Of a DNA stretch of 64,000 bases, positions 14,510 through 26,460 are shown piece after piece (the stretch's first letter is position 1; every line of letters starts with the position of its first letter). The notes under the pieces are model-generated. The model did no database searches. It worked only from the letters and a program-made list of their open reading frames with translations, and was not told where the DNA came from. The stretch comes from Cacajao melanocephalus (Eukaryota > Chordata > Mammalia > Primates > Pitheciidae). Both the position numbers and the translations under genes were made by a program. Location: assembly GCA_963573385.1 (NCBI GenBank), contig CAUYLG010052132.1:62001-126000 (forward strand). Direction: 5' to 3'.

Positions 14510-14725
14510 CCCCGAAGCCAGGGGGCCGTGCTCAAATCCTGCTCTCCCACTTACCCGCTTGGTGAGCTTGGGCAACTTATTTCACCCTCAGAGTCTTGGT
14601 TTCCTCAACTGTAATAACAGTGCCAAGCTCACTGGGTTACAGTGAGGATTAAATGAAATACTCTAAGTGAAGTTTTTAGAACAGTGCCTGGTACCCAGTA
14701 AGTGTGTGATAAAAGTTAGCTGCTA
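14510..14725 (+). mobile_element. MIR remnant
   Basis: TGGTGAGCTTGGGCAACTTA, GAGGATTAAATGAAATACTC and AACAGTGCCTGGTACCCAGT are diagnostic. It sits in the spacer of inverted duplication B. Confidence 0.85.
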
Positions 14726-15519
14726 ACTTATTGTTGTTTCGTGATTGTCATTTCTTCACTTGGAAAAGCAAGTTTGGAAGTCAGGTGCCCCGTAGGACTC
14801 TGGGAACCTCAGGCTCCACTGCATCCAGGAGGTACTCCGGCCTGGCCACCAACTCACAAATCATTCTAATCATAAGGAGAGAGAGAAAAAAAAACAGAGA
14901 AACAAGGCCACCCCCAGGGAGGAGAGCAGAGGCTGCAGTGGCAGGGGGTCCCTCTTTAAGGGGACACGGATGGACACACACCCTCACCCTGAACATCCCG
15001 TCCAGTGGGCAGAGGGACAAAATACAAAGTCACTAAAAAGCCAGGGGTTCCTGGACCAAGCAGGTAGGAGGGGAACTCCAGAGCAGTCAGGCTCCACATA
15101 CTCCTGGGCCCCTTCTAAGACATTCCTGCTACTGCATGGGCAACTACCAGGTTCTCACTGACCTGGGTGCCCAGCCTGGGTTCTGAGTGCAGGCCTCCCT
15201 CTACCACTAGCAGCCCTGGCATTGAGGGGGGAACGGGTGGCCTGACCCCAGCTATACCTCAGGGAAGCTCCCCACCAACACACACCCACGGCCTCGGAGG
15301 AAAAACTCAGCTCAGAAGGTTTCGCACTTGCTTACTCCTCCCACCCCTTGCCCCTTCTCACCGAGCAAGGTGAGAAAAACAAGTTGACTCCCCCAATACT
15401 CCTGACAAGTGACCACTGATCACAGACAAATCTGGGGGCAGTGTTCAAACCACGATAACTCAAACCACTTCCTGCCTCTTCTGTGAGTCACGTAGAGAGG
15501 AGTAGAATGAGCATGAACC

Positions 15520-15769
15520 CAACTCTGTTCCAACTGATTGTTCCACATGGGACTCTGGGCTCAGTGAGGCCAGATCTTCTGATTTTTCAAATATGAGCGA
15601 TTTCTTGCTTTTTAAAAGCATGAGGCCAAACTGGAAAGTTGGATCCGGGGCCTGGGTCAGCAGGTGGAGCCTGCTGGCTTTGTCACAGCTGGTGGTTCCC
15701 AGCGCTGTGCTAGCCCTGGACTTGCGTGCTCACATGTCTCTCACTAGAGTGCGAGGGAATTCCTTGAGG
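15520..15769 (-). repeat. Inverted duplication B, second arm (empty site)
   Basis: Inverted copy without the Alu, retaining a single TTTAAAAAGCAAGAAATC site on the minus strand. The spacer is about 1.29 kb. Confidence 0.95.
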
Positions 15770-15954
15770 ATGGGCACCGGAGAAGCAGACACAAGGAAGA
15801 TGTCACATAGCTCCTTATCTGATCTGGCCCCACACATCAGCCCCAGAGAGGTGTGTACTGCCAGGCCCTGGACGCTTTGCTTAAAGCACTGTCCTGAGTC
15901 TCAAGATCCTCACTGAATCTGAGTTGGATGAGACACCCGAGCTTGATCACTGAC

Positions 15955-16150
15955 TTCCCAAGTCACAAACAGTCTGTGTGACCCTGCACAGCTTTCTTCC
16001 TCCTCTGAATCAAAGTTTTCTCCACTGGGAAGTGGAGATGATACTGATTGCTGCCTTGCTTGCCCTAGGGCCAGTGGGAGGCTCACATGAGAGACCTGAT
16101 GGGAAAGAGCTTGGTGGATTGTACCACAGTGTGAGTACTCAGGGGATTAT
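15955..16150 (+). mobile_element. MIR remnant
   Basis: Diverged MIR core (GTGTGACCCTGCACAGC, CTTCCTCCTCTGAATCAAAG). Confidence 0.55.
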
Positions 16151-17836
16151 CACAAACCCTACGCCTCCAAGTAATCCACTAAACAGGGCTAGTAGTGACA
16201 GGCAGGGCTGCTGGGTCTCAAACCGTGTTGTGAGTGAAACCCCATGGCCAGCCTGGATCTAGAAAGTCTAATTTAAAATGGCCAAGCCTAGAGCAGAAAG
16301 GCAAAACCACGCAGGACTGACAAGCTGGGGACTGGAGCAAAATAGACCAAAATTAAAGATGGGTACCATTTGTGGATGCCAAAATCTGGGTCCTGGGCCC
16401 CCAGTCTCTGACTTCTTAAAAAATTGATTTCTTCCTTTCTCTAACCCAGGAGCCCAGGGCTGTCACAGAATCCTCACCTAGGGCCTCACCTAAGGCATCC
16501 GACTTGTAACTCTGCCTTCAGAGAGAAAAAGTCGGCTCAGCTCCATCTTATAGACAAGGAAGCTGAGGCTTAGAATGGTAGGGTGACCGTCATTTGGCCA
16601 GTAAATTATACAAGGCGGGATCAATCCAACCTATGTAGCAGTCATGCCCTCGTGCCCAATCTCCACCCACCCCTGGATAATATGTGGCCAGTGGGAATGG
16701 CTCTGCAAAACTGTTTTTTTGTTTTTGTTTTTTTCAGAACAGTCCAGCTTGCAACCCAGTTACTGAGCTCTGTGAAGGCAAACTCATTGACTTGCCACCT
16801 GCTACCGATGTCTGGTCCAAACCCCCACATCACCCGTTTCTCCTCTAATACCTGCTTCACTGACAAAATACAGTAATTACACAGCTTTGCTCCCAGATTC
16901 TGAGGCGAGCCCTGGCAGCCACCCTGCCCTGGCAGTGGCGAATCTGAGGCTGGGTCACCTTTACAGGGCAGGGACAATGCTAAGGGCACCAGCAGCCCTG
17001 GGGAACATGCCAACCACAGCCGGGCTGGCACTCCAGGCTCCGGAAGGGCACCAGACCCTATTCAACTCAGGATGGCTTAACTCTCCCTCCTATTCAACTC
17101 AGGATGCCCAACACTCCTGAAAGGCTATCTCTTGGCAGCCCAGCCAGAGGAGGGGGACTGAGCAGCTGGCACCCTGGTGACAGCCTTCCTTAACCTGTGG
17201 ACAACCCCAAGTGTGTTTAAGGGAAATTGTGTGCCCTGAATTTCACCCTTTCCTCTGAACCCTAGAACTGTGAGCTACAAAGACTTGATCCCTGGTAAAG
17301 GGCAAAGATTCGTTATTATGATGAATACATAAAGTAAGGTCAAGATCTTAATACAATGGATTCAAAGAGCTACCATGGTTACTAACATCGTCATCACTTC
17401 CTTACTTGTCCCTTTTCCCCACGGCTTAGATGATGGTGCCCTTGCTGACTTACTATGTATTATACTCTCAGAGGACTGAAACATGGATACAGGCTGGGAA
17501 CACAGCAGGGAGACACAGAGGTACCTCTCAAACTGAGAAGGAATCAACCCCAGACATCGGCCCATGAGCATGGGCCCCACTGCAGGCAGCACACCTCTCC
17601 AGACCCCTCGTCCATGACCAGATTCCAAAGACTTAGAGGCAACCCGAGTCATTCTCCTTCAGTCAGTCACATAACCAAAATTCTACTGAGTATCTGCCAT
17701 CTGCCCTGGATCCTGCACTGGACCTACAGAAATGAGCCAGGCCCAGGCCTGGACCCTCATGAAGTCCCTACTCAGCCGTGGCATCTCCACTCTAACCTCA
17801 TGTGCCAACAAAAGCATTTTAAGAACTCATCGTTGA

Positions 17837-18203
17837 TGGAACACTACTCAGACATAAAAAGGAATGAATTAACAGCATTTGCAGCAACCTGGATGAGACT
17901 GGAGACTCTTTCTGTAAGTGAAATACCTCAGGAATGAAAAACCAAACATCGTATCTTCCCCCTGATATGTGGGAGCTGAGTTATGAGGACGCAAAGGCCT
18001 AAGAATGACACAATGGACTTTGGGGACTTGGGGGGAAGGGTGGGAGGAGGGAGAGGGATAGAAGACTACAAATAGGGTGCAGTATATACTGCTTGGGTTA
18101 TGGATGCACCAAAATCTCACAAATTACCACTAAAAATCTTACTCATGTAACCAAATACCAACTGTATCCCAATCATCTATGGAAAAATAAAAAATAAAAA
18201 TAA
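17837..18203 (+). mobile_element. 5'-truncated primate L1 3' end with target-site duplication
   Basis: 367 bp of L1 3' end: ATGGAACACTACTCAG at the start, GATATGTGGGAGCTGAG, GGGTGCACCAAAATCTCAC-like 3' UTR, ending (ATAAAAA)n. A 13-bp duplication AACTCATCGTTGA flanks it at 17824-17836 and 18204-18216. It is the best-preserved L1 insertion here and is coding-dead. Confidence 0.95.
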
Positions 18204-18744
18204 AACTCATCGTTGAATTGCTGTCAGACTTATCTCCAGAAGGAACACAGATTCATTGCCAACTGTCCAAGCTCAACTGCCCAAATGCCCCAGACTGGAA
18301 AGAATGAAGGTGTCTTCTATCAGGGTCCTTGAGCCTGAAGGGAGCCTTAAAATCACAAAAGGCACAAGCACTTTCCCAACTACCCCCTAAAGCATCACCT
18401 TCACAGAACTGAGAGGGGAACAGCAAGGAAGCAAGTCTGCGAGTGGCTATGCAAGAGCCACTGTCAAGGAAGGAGGTCCAGACACCAGCTGGACTTCTGA
18501 GTCAAAGCTCGCTGGCAGGCACTCCAAGGATCTCAAGGGACGCCCAGCCAGCTTCAGCCTCAAGACTGATATCTCAGCCTTCCTGGGAGAAGAAAGTGGC
18601 TTTGAGCTCAGCTTCCATCCCTGGCCAGGATTTAAAAGCCAAAGGAGAAGAATCCATCCAGCAGCAGAGACATCTGTACACCTCAAAGACAGTGACCCTC
18701 TGTATAGCATCTCTCAGTATACAGGCAACTACTCATAACCAGTC

Positions 18745-18900
18745 TCTCATGGAATCGTCCTAACAACCCTCTGAGGTAGGAATTATTGACCCCATTTTAT
18801 AAATGAAGAAACTGAGGCTCAGTGAGGGGAAACGACTTGCTCAAAGTCATACAGCTAGAACTCCAAGTTGAGACTGCCCAGCTCCAAGCTCCATGACTCC
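18745..18900 (-). mobile_element. MIR remnant
   Basis: ACAACCCTCTGAGGTAGGAAT, CCCATTTTATAAATGAAGAA and TCATACAGCTAGAACTCCAA give a clear reverse MIR. Confidence 0.85.
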
Positions 18901-19244
18901 CTTCCATGCAAGCCCAACCACGCTGCCTCTGGCACCTACGTATATCGGTTGCTCAATAAAATTGGATGAATCTCAATTGATGCCTGAGTCCTGGACACTC
19001 TGTCTCTTAAACTGCCCTGGTAAGATCCCCTCTCTCCTTCTCATTTCTAGCTTCAAGAAAGAAAGACACTGGTTCCATGAGGAAGAAAAGGTACCAAGTG
19101 GAAAGGGAGTCTGCATCGATAGGCTAAGTGACCTTGACGCCATCGGAAAGGCCTCAGAACACAGAGGCAGAGGCTGGGCCAGGCCTCAGCTGACCCCTGC
19201 TGTCTCTCTGAGCTAGGAGGGCATGGCAGCAGCAGTAGACTCAC

Positions 19245-19284
19245 CTTCGGGGATGGTATCCTCCTGGTACACAGGCCGGAGCAG
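19245..19284 (-). CDS. RGS3: RGS3 40-nt micro-exon
   Basis: A 40-nt exon, acceptor ccttgcag, donor gtgagt. It encodes LLRPVYQEDTIPE (residues 342-354) plus 1 nt of Glu355. Flanking phases are 0 and 1, so skipping it would shift the frame. Its short length and strong splice sites make it easy to miss with ORF-based methods. Confidence 0.94.
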
Positions 19285-20183
19285 CTGCAAGGGAAAGACA
19301 GGAGAACTACCTCAGCCCCGGGAGCAGGGCAGGACAGCCCAGGAGGCTGCTGGACACGGGGCCCCGGGGGAGAGGAAGTGGGGCACCTCAGGGCACAGGA
19401 GAAAAACAGCAGTTCTGGTAATCAGCTGAGGGAGGAGGCTGGGAGGGAACACAAAATCCCAGAATATTAGAGTTGAAAGGCTTTATGGGCCATGAAGTCT
19501 AACCCCTTGGCAGGTCCCCAACTTCCTCTACAGCAGCTCGTTCCAAAGTGCATTCCATGGAACACTGGAATGGTAAGACGGTACCAACCACACCCTAAAG
19601 GGTGCCCCCATCAGGCGAGCTTGGGAAATTCGGCGTTAAACCAGGTTACAGCACCTGCCATAGTACAGGATGCCAGCAGAGCCTCCAATGGGCTACTTTG
19701 CATTGGAAATTTCCTAGATGAGGAAGAGAGTACGGGATATGTCTCAAGATTATTTGAGACAGAACACCTTTTTCCCAGAATATCTCATGGGACTGTTTGA
19801 GGGAGTGCACTCCTTCATCCCACCATGCAATCAGGTGGTGTCTGCCTTCACACTTCCTATGATGGGGACTCACTACCTACCAAGGCAGCCCATTCCACTG
19901 GGAAAAAGCAAAGGCTGGTAGAAAGCTCTACCTTCTGCGAGTTGAAATCTTCCAGCCTGTGCATGCCCTGGTCTTGGATCTGTGCCCTGAGGCCACAGGG
20001 ACCCATCTGTGCTCCCCACCGGGAACAGCCTTACAGAAGCCAGAGGTAGCACGTACCCCATCTCCTTGCTCAACATCACAGCCCCTCACAGGCTCCTCAT
20101 CACACAACTTTGAGTCTTCAAGTCTTCCTGGCTTCCCACAGGAACCCAATGCCCTTCACCTTCTCCACACCAGCTGTCCATAC
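19285..20183 (-). other. RGS3: RGS3 intron (0.9 kb)
   Basis: Includes an old L3/CR1- or L2-like stretch at about 19460-19900; otherwise nothing assignable. Confidence 0.8.
19460..19960 (+). mobile_element. L3/CR1-like remnant
   Basis: TGGGGACTCACTACCTACCA and AAGGCAGCCCATTCCACTGG resemble the L3/CR1 3' region. Related pieces occur near 45.9 and 47.7 kb. The family call is tentative. Confidence 0.45.
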
Positions 20184-20535
20184 CTGGCTCCCAGGGTTCA
20201 GCGGGGCCAGGATGATGTAGTTGGGGTCGGTGGGGGCAGTGGCACGGGACAGTGCAGGCAGGGTATGCTGGCCCCCACGCTTGGTCACCTCGGTGTAGCG
20301 CTCCCAGCCGCCGAGCAGCAGCCCATCAGAGCTGTCACATACCAGGTGGCAACTGTGGCGCTGCTCGGGCCGTGCCTGGGCCCCATGGGTGCAGTTCTTC
20401 TCCCGTTTGTTGGGGGGTGAAATGAGGTCATGTGTTGACTTGCAGGAGGCCCGCCGCAGGACCCCGCCATCTGGTCCCGGCTTGACCTGGGGGACCATGC
20501 GCCACACGAGTAGGATAATCTCACTGTGGCAGCTC
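20184..20535 (-). CDS. RGS3: RGS3 exon, end of PDZ plus polar linker
   Basis: 352-nt exon, the largest here; acceptor ccttctag, donor gtatgg. One nucleotide completes Arg224, followed by 117 codons (225-341). SCHSEIILLVWRMV closes the PDZ fold. The remainder, rich in Lys, Arg, His, Pro and Ser, is a low-complexity linker with four Cys residues and no recognisable fold, ending APLNPGSQ. The frame stays open for about 20 codons into the intron after 20184, so intron retention would add a short alternative tail. I regard that as incidental. Confidence 0.96.
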
Positions 20536-21348
20536 CTAGAAGGAAGGTGGGGGATCACACAGAGAGGTTGAGCCTGGGGAAAACCAGTATCAGCCAGAGT
20601 GAGGGCCCACAGAGCAGAGAGGATGATGGAGAGGGGAGGGAAAGAGGAGACAGATGCTGGGGAGAAGCCCCCAGTGTCAGGGCAGGAAGGGATGCAAGAG
20701 GTCGTTTAAAGAAGAGACAGCAAATAGGTCACCTAGGTCAATTCCTATTGACTGGCAGTGGCTGAGAAGGACCCTGAGGCCAAGGCCAGGTTCAGCAGGG
20801 AAGAGTTTCATACTCAATCCATGATGCCTGTCATAAGCAAGATATAAGCAAGTAAAGCAAGCAGGTCACCTAAGGGCAAGCCCTCACCTAGTTATTCCAG
20901 AAGCAGATCTAAAATGGGCCTTGGGGCTTTTACCTAAAGGGATCAAAATTCGGGAGACTCCAACATTTTCAAGAATAATATTTTAATTGTGCAATTGAAA
21001 CATTTGCAACATCTTCATGTCCTTAAATAACCAATGAACTTAGCTCTTAGGTAGCAGAAATAATTAGCTAAAGCAGAAAGCAACCCCCTGGTGCCTGGTC
21101 CTGAGCCACAGAGTCTGAGAGCATCTTCCCTGCTGTTTGCTCTGGAATCCAAAAGTGCTCTGAGCCTGAACCTTCCATTCTCAGGCTGAGAAACAGATTC
21201 CTTGAGGAGCAGAAGGAATTGCCTGCTCGCAGCTGGGCAAAGGAGGGAGCAGCAAGAGCTGGGCCAGGCAACGCAGTGTGCCCCGGGCTGGGGTGGAGAG
21301 GGTGTGCTGTCAGCCCAAGGCCCCAGGCCACCCGCTGCTCCCTGTCAC
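20536..21348 (-). other. RGS3: RGS3 intron (0.8 kb)
   Basis: No recognisable repeat or RNA gene seen; unique intronic sequence between the two PDZ-side exons. Confidence 0.8.
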
Positions 21349-21454
21349 CGGATCTCGTGGGCCAGCTCCACACATTTCCAGTGCTCCACAGGCCTCTCGT
21401 TCAGCTGCAGCACCGTGTCCAGCTGCTGCAGCCCTGCCCGTTCTGCTGGGCCCC
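21349..21454 (-). CDS. RGS3: RGS3 exon, PDZ domain middle
   Basis: 106-nt exon, acceptor ccctgcag, donor gtgaca. It encodes GPAERAGLQQLDTVLQLNER and then PVEHWKCVELAHEI (residues 190-223). GPAERAGL-x-x-x-D-x-V-L-x-L-N is the canonical PDZ segment running from the strand into the second helix, with the helix at HWKCVELAHEI. The donor, with C at the -2 exon position and gtgaca in the intron, is weaker than its neighbours. Confidence 0.96.
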
Positions 21455-22299
21455 CTGCAGGGACAAAGAAAAGCCATTCAGGGGCCCCTGAAGCCCAATA
21501 CTCCTTCAAAGGACCTGGAGTCCTTTGCTGCCATGGTGACCTCAGACAGGGACCTCCCTTTTTCTCTAAGTTTCTTCATTTGTGAAATGAGGGGCTGAAC
21601 TCGGTGCCTCTCAAGAGCCTTGAAAGAAGGCACCCCTTTGCCTTTCCTCCTTCCTGCCTGCCTTGCCCTAGTGCTGGCTGATCTCTCTGCCATCCATCCT
21701 TCCACCCAGGCCCTTACGCCTCCCCAGGGCCTCCTACCCCATTGAGAACCTTCCCTGGGGGCAGGCTCCCACACTTCATTCATTCCTTCTCTGCCAATCA
21801 TTGTGTACCAACTTCATGCCCACCTCTGTGCAGGCACTGCAAACACCCTGACCACTGAGCCCTGGCTTCTGTCTTTGAGATGCTCATTCTGTGATGAAGA
21901 GAAATCTTCCTTTGTGAAAAGTAGGGAAGGATGGCTATTTTTAAGTGCTGATCAGGCTCAGGATAGGATATAATATCAGCTTCAAACAGAGTTCACAAAT
22001 GAATCTCATTTCCCCATGCAGGCATTGCTGAAAATATAGGTTTAGTTCCTGTTCAAACTGATTGGGAAACAAAATATAAAAACCTATTTTCATTTTGATA
22101 AAAACAACAAAAAAAAGTGGGCATATTTTCATAAATGTCAGTTTCATCTATGGTCACTTAAAAATATTATTCTTTTCCTTTTGAAAAGCCAGGACACTGT
22201 GCTCTAGTCTGAGGCTCCCCTTTTGGTTCCAGCCTCTGTTTGCAAAGCCCATGTGTGTGGTGGGCAAGTGGGGCTGGCATCCCCCAGTCACTCACTTAC
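21455..22299 (-). other. RGS3: RGS3 intron (0.85 kb)
   Basis: Contains a short L2-like stretch (about 21560-21625) and an AT-rich segment at 21.9-22.2 kb of unassigned origin. Confidence 0.8.
21560..21625 (+). mobile_element. L2 remnant
   Basis: TTCTTCATTTGTGAAATGAGG and GGGCTGAACTCGGTGCCTCT match the L2 3' end. Confidence 0.6.
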
Positions 22300-22381
22300 C
22301 GGAATCCACAGCCTGGACTCGGACCGGAGAGTCGCAGCAGATGGTGAAGCCAAAGCCGTCCTTCCCCCTCGGGATGGTGAT
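22300..22381 (-). CDS. RGS3: RGS3 exon, PDZ domain N-terminal half
   Basis: 82-nt exon, acceptor tgtcctag, donor gtaagt. It encodes ITIPRGKDGFGFTICCDSPV and then RVQAVDS (residues 162-188). GFGF at 170-173 is the PDZ carboxylate-binding loop, which in PDZ-RGS3 is known to dock the C-terminus of B-ephrins. It is the common acceptor exon for both the C2 form (from 29439) and the MNRF form (from 26206). Confidence 0.96.
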
Positions 22382-24809
22382 CTAGGACACAGATCACTGC
22401 CAGTCACTGCCAGAAGTTGGAGGCTGCTGCCTCTGCCCCAAGATCGGGAAGCCCACAGACCACCCCTGACAAGAGCCACCGTCCTCTCCAAGGGAACTGG
22501 AGGCACAAAGGAGCTGGTCAGCGCCTCACTGTCCTTATCTCAGCCCAGACAACTTGAGCACTCGGTGGGCCAAGCAGGAAGGCCCAGAGCTCAGCAGGCA
22601 AACCCAGGCTGATGTGGGGAGGGCCTGGGATAGACAAGGTCTTAGAAAAGCAAACCTTGCCCTCCTGAGCCCCAGCAGCCCCAGCCCTTGACCCAAGGGC
22701 CCACCAGCACTGCATGACTCAGCCTCACCTCTGATCCACTGTTTGCCTGGCTCCCTTCTTCCTTTCTCACAGAGGTTCACAGAGCATTAGCCTGGGGCTG
22801 GCCTTGTGCTAAGGACCCAAAGACAAGGCCAGCCTGGTCACTGGCCTCCCAGAGAACAGGGGAGGGAACACTGGGACAGACATACTCACTGTATCTCAGG
22901 CCGACGGTCAGAGGAAGAGAGCTGGGATTCTGGGGAACCAATCTATGGCCAGGGCCTCAAGGCATCCAGTGAGGACTCCCAGGTGAGGGGCAGGTAAGGT
23001 CACAGATAGGCCTCCTGGCTGAACCTGAACTAGCCACTGACTCATATGCCTGCTGAGGCCCATGTGCTTGACAGGTCCACAGCTCCTACTTCCGGAAGTC
23101 CATGAGAGGCCCTTGCCATCTGGATGCTCTTTTCAAACCAGCACACAATTATTGAGCTCCTGCTGCATGCCAGGCTCTGTGGACCTACAGAGGCATGCAG
23201 CCTTGGTCTCTGGCTCCCAGAGGAGCACGATGGTACACAAACCTCTCCAGAGCAAAGCAGGGCACAATGGGCACTAGAGCAAAGCAGGAGGACTGGGCCA
23301 TTCTCAGTCCTTTGTGCTCCAATTGTGGACACCGTGCTTGGCACAAGGTAGGAACTCAGCAGAAGCTAATGTAGGGAGGGCAGCCTGGCAGTGTCCCCCC
23401 ATGGGAGGATGCAGGATGGTCTGCCAGCTCATTCCAGCTGCTAAGGCAGCACGAATCAGAAAAGGGATTCAAGGGGTCCCAAGAGACCCCCTAGAAAAAG
23501 TGGGACTTGGAGTGGGCCCCGGTGAGGCACAGGGAAGGGTGTCCCAGACAAGTTGAGAAAGAGGCCAGCTCAGCAAGCCTGGAAAAGGCCAAGGGTGCCA
23601 GCCTTGTCAGAAGACTTCTGTCTCCTTCCTTTAAGAGTTGTCTCCGCAAGACTGGGCACCTGCACGCATTCACCTGCCGACCATCCCAGCGCCAGGCATG
23701 AGGAAGGCAAGCGGAGGGGGCCCAGGGTGACCAAGGGCCTTGGAAGCTGCAGGGACCTCTGAGGCTCTGCTTCCCACCAGCCCCGGGCCTGGATTCAAAG
23801 CGAGTTTGTAAAACAGGAAATCTGACAGACAAGGGGAAGGGGGAGGGGGCAGGAAAATACCCCGTTCCCATAAGAATTCTGGGAAAACACGCAGCTAAGA
23901 CAGGAAAAGAAAAAAATGGAAAGAAAGAAAGAAAAACAAACGCGGGTGCGAGTGTGGAAAGCTGGGGGAAAGGAGCAACCACTAGTTCCCGGGCCTGCCT
24001 GAGGCCAGGGAAGACACTAGGAGCCTGGACCCTCCAGGAAACCAGTGGGGAGTTTTTAGCGGCCTCACAAGCCAACCCTCAACCCAAGCAGAAGCCAGGG
24101 TCCCAAGCCAATCTAGCACTTCCCCACCCCTACCCCACCCAGGGCCAAAGCCCCCTGCATAGAAGACCCATCCCAGGACGCTGGGCTCTGGATGGCCAGT
24201 TTTGGGGAAGCAGCCGGAGAGGGGTCTGGGGAGGAACGTGCTCCAGAAAAACAGCCGCCTCCTCCCACACCCAGACCCTGCATCTAAGCAGGACTGTGGG
24301 CAGGGACCCATCACCCTCCTGGGCACCAGCCTAAGAAGTGCCAGCCCAGACCACAGTCCAAGCCAGCTGGGGGTGTGAAGGAGGGGAAGAGGAGAAGGTG
24401 CCAGGAGGCAAGCTCCCCTCCTAGCTCGGAGGCAGCAGAATTACGCTCTGTCCACCATGATCGCTGACCACAGCGAGAGGGCAGTGTCCAAAGAACTTGA
24501 CCATCCCTGCAGCCCCGAGGGGAATGAGTACGCTCATTTTACAGATAAGGAGATAAGACCCGAAGTAAGGGCCACCCCCTCCACCCTCCCGCTCTCAGCC
24601 CTGCTCTGACAGGAGGTGAAGGGAGCAGCCTGCCCTGACTCCTTGGCAGCTCCTGACAGCCTGTCCTTCCTGCGGGTGGTTCTCGCTCTTTCCTGTTCAG
24701 GACAGAAACAGCCACTGCTCCCAGGTCTCACCCATGCCAGCCCCTCGCTTCTGCTCTCCTGCCTAGTTTCTGCTCCTCTGTCCTGCCTACGCTTTAATCC
24801 CCAAACGCC

Positions 24810-25045
24810 GCCATGTATTAAACACCTCCTAGCTGTGCACAGCAGACACTGAGCCAGGGTCTTCACACCCGTCATCCTGTTCACTCCCATGGCGCCATCT
24901 CTGGATTTCATTATCCCTATTTTCCTGACTAGGAGATAGAGGCTCAGAGAGGGACAGTGACTTGCTCAAAAGCCACCGCTAAAGAGCAGCAGCGCTAGAT
25001 TCGAGCTCAGACCTGACAAAAAGCTTGCTGCTCTCAATTCTGCAC
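24810..25045 (-). mobile_element. MIR remnant
   Basis: TATTAAACACCTCCTAGCTG, then AGAGGCTCAGAGAGGGACAG and AGATTCGAGCTCAGACC. Confidence 0.8.
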
Positions 25046-26205
25046 TGGTTTCCAGCATAGCAACCGTCTTGAACTCTGAGTCCCTGAGCCCTAGGTCCAT
25101 CCCACAATTGCTCCTGGCCCCACTCTGACTGCCAGCATGCCCCATCTTCTAGCCCATAGGCCCAGGGTGACCAAGGACTTCTAGATGTCCCATCTAGTCC
25201 TCTCTCTGTCTCACCACTCTGCCATCCAGATGCTGGTATTGCAGGGGCTGCTTTTCCCAGCTCCAGGAGGGCAGGGAATACAGAGTGGAGCCTGCAGGGC
25301 AGAATCTGAGAGCTGGGGAGGACTGTGGAGAGAACACTGGGTCCCCTAGCAGGCAGGTTGGGGGGATGCAGGTGGCCCTTCTGGGGATCTCCCTGGGACC
25401 TAAGCACTGCCCGTCAGAGGAGTCAGGACCCACAGTCCAGTCTGGTCATTCAAACAAATAGAGGGGCTTCTCTGTGTGATTTTTAAATCAGAACAATTTC
25501 AGAACTCCCTTCCAGATCAGATATCACTTGCCTTCACCATCCCTGACCCCACTCCTATTTTATGAGAAAAAATGCCCCATCACAGTTCCAGAAAAGGCTT
25601 GAGGGGGTGGGGGCAATGGGATCATCATGGCCCACTCTGTCCCCCTTCCAAGACTGGAGGCTGAGATGCCAAACCCTCGCTGTAAAGTTAGATTCCAAAG
25701 TCAAAGGAATCCTGAGCCACAGTGAGACATCAGCGGGAGTGGGCAGGAAATTCATACGTATGTACATATATACAAAAACACCCCATCTCGCATACAAGCA
25801 CAGGCCAACACACACACGCACAGAGGGCAGAATGGGCACTGCTGTCCCGTTAGAAGTAGGAAAAGTTAGCAAAAATACAAACTTCCCTCCCAGCTGCTCA
25901 GCAACCACGGCATTTTCAATCTCACACCCACAGCCCCTCCCCAAATAAAAAGAACAGAAAGCCAGCTGGATTATCTCATCAAAAACACCACCCAGCCAGT
26001 GGTTAGGACTCCACACAGACCTGGGCCCTAAAGAGACCTTAGGTCCAGCTCCTGGCTCTAAATCCTCCTCCCAATATCAAAGTGAGCCTGCAGGGAGCAG
26101 GAGGGGGCACAGGCAACCTTGTGGGAAGCAAGGTCCTGCTCAGGTGGTCCCTCCACGCCCATCCCAAACACCCCACAGCCTCCCTACAAGGGGCCAAGCA
26201 CCCAC

Positions 26206-26259
26206 CTGGCGGTAGCGGCGCTCCGAGCACACCTTGCAGAGCCCATTGAAGCGGTTCAT
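26206..26259 (-). CDS. RGS3: RGS3 alternative first coding exon (PDZ-RGS3 N-terminus)
   Basis: 54 coding nt from an ATG at 26259 to a gtgggt donor. They encode MNRFNGLCKVCSERRYRQ, which I recognise as the N-terminus of the shorter PDZ-containing RGS3 isoform. It ends in phase 0 and joins exactly to ITIPRG of the exon at 22381, bypassing all C2 exons. Start context is good: G at -3 and A at +4. No acceptor is needed because the sequence upstream looks like 5' UTR with a core promoter about 210 bp away. A CxxC pair (Cys8, Cys11) is visible and could be a modification or metal site, which is inference. Confidence 0.93.
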
Positions 26260-26291
26260 GGCTGCGGGTCCTGCCTCAGCTGCTGCCCCAT
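26256..26291 (-). other. Upstream ORF overlapping the MNRF start codon
   Basis: An ATG at 26291 opens an 11-codon frame whose TGA stop at 26258-26256 overlaps the main ATG in an ATGA arrangement. The start context is moderate (G at +4, pyrimidine at -3). If the 5' UTR is unspliced, this uORF would favour termination-reinitiation or leaky scanning at the PDZ-RGS3 start. Its function is inferred from position only. Confidence 0.6.
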
Positions 26292-26336
26292 GAAAACCCA
26301 ACTCTCCCCCAGCAGCGGGAGCCCGCACTGCACCCG

Positions 26337-26348
26337 TCAGCCTGGCAT
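26337..26348 (-). other. Minimal upstream ORF (3 codons)
   Basis: ATG-CCA-GGC-TGA on the minus strand, about 90 nt upstream of the main MNRF start. It is a second uATG in the presumed 5' UTR of the alternative first exon. It matters only if transcription starts near 26470. Confidence 0.45.
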
Positions 26349-26460
26349 GAGCACCCTGGGAAGCCCGCCCCACAGAAGAATGGCAGGAAATCACCTCTCA
26401 CCTCTCCAAGCCCTGTCTGTACTGTGTGCCTCTGCACGATAAGCCCGAAGGCTTCCTGAA

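Noticed and set aside
17059..17107. Two copies of TATTCAACTCAGGATG 33 bp apart
   Set aside because: Short local direct repeat, probably slippage; too small to interpret.
23491..24075. 194-residue minus-strand open frame in an RGS3 intron
   Set aside because: No recognised domain and no splice or promoter context; consistent with chance in GC-rich sequence.
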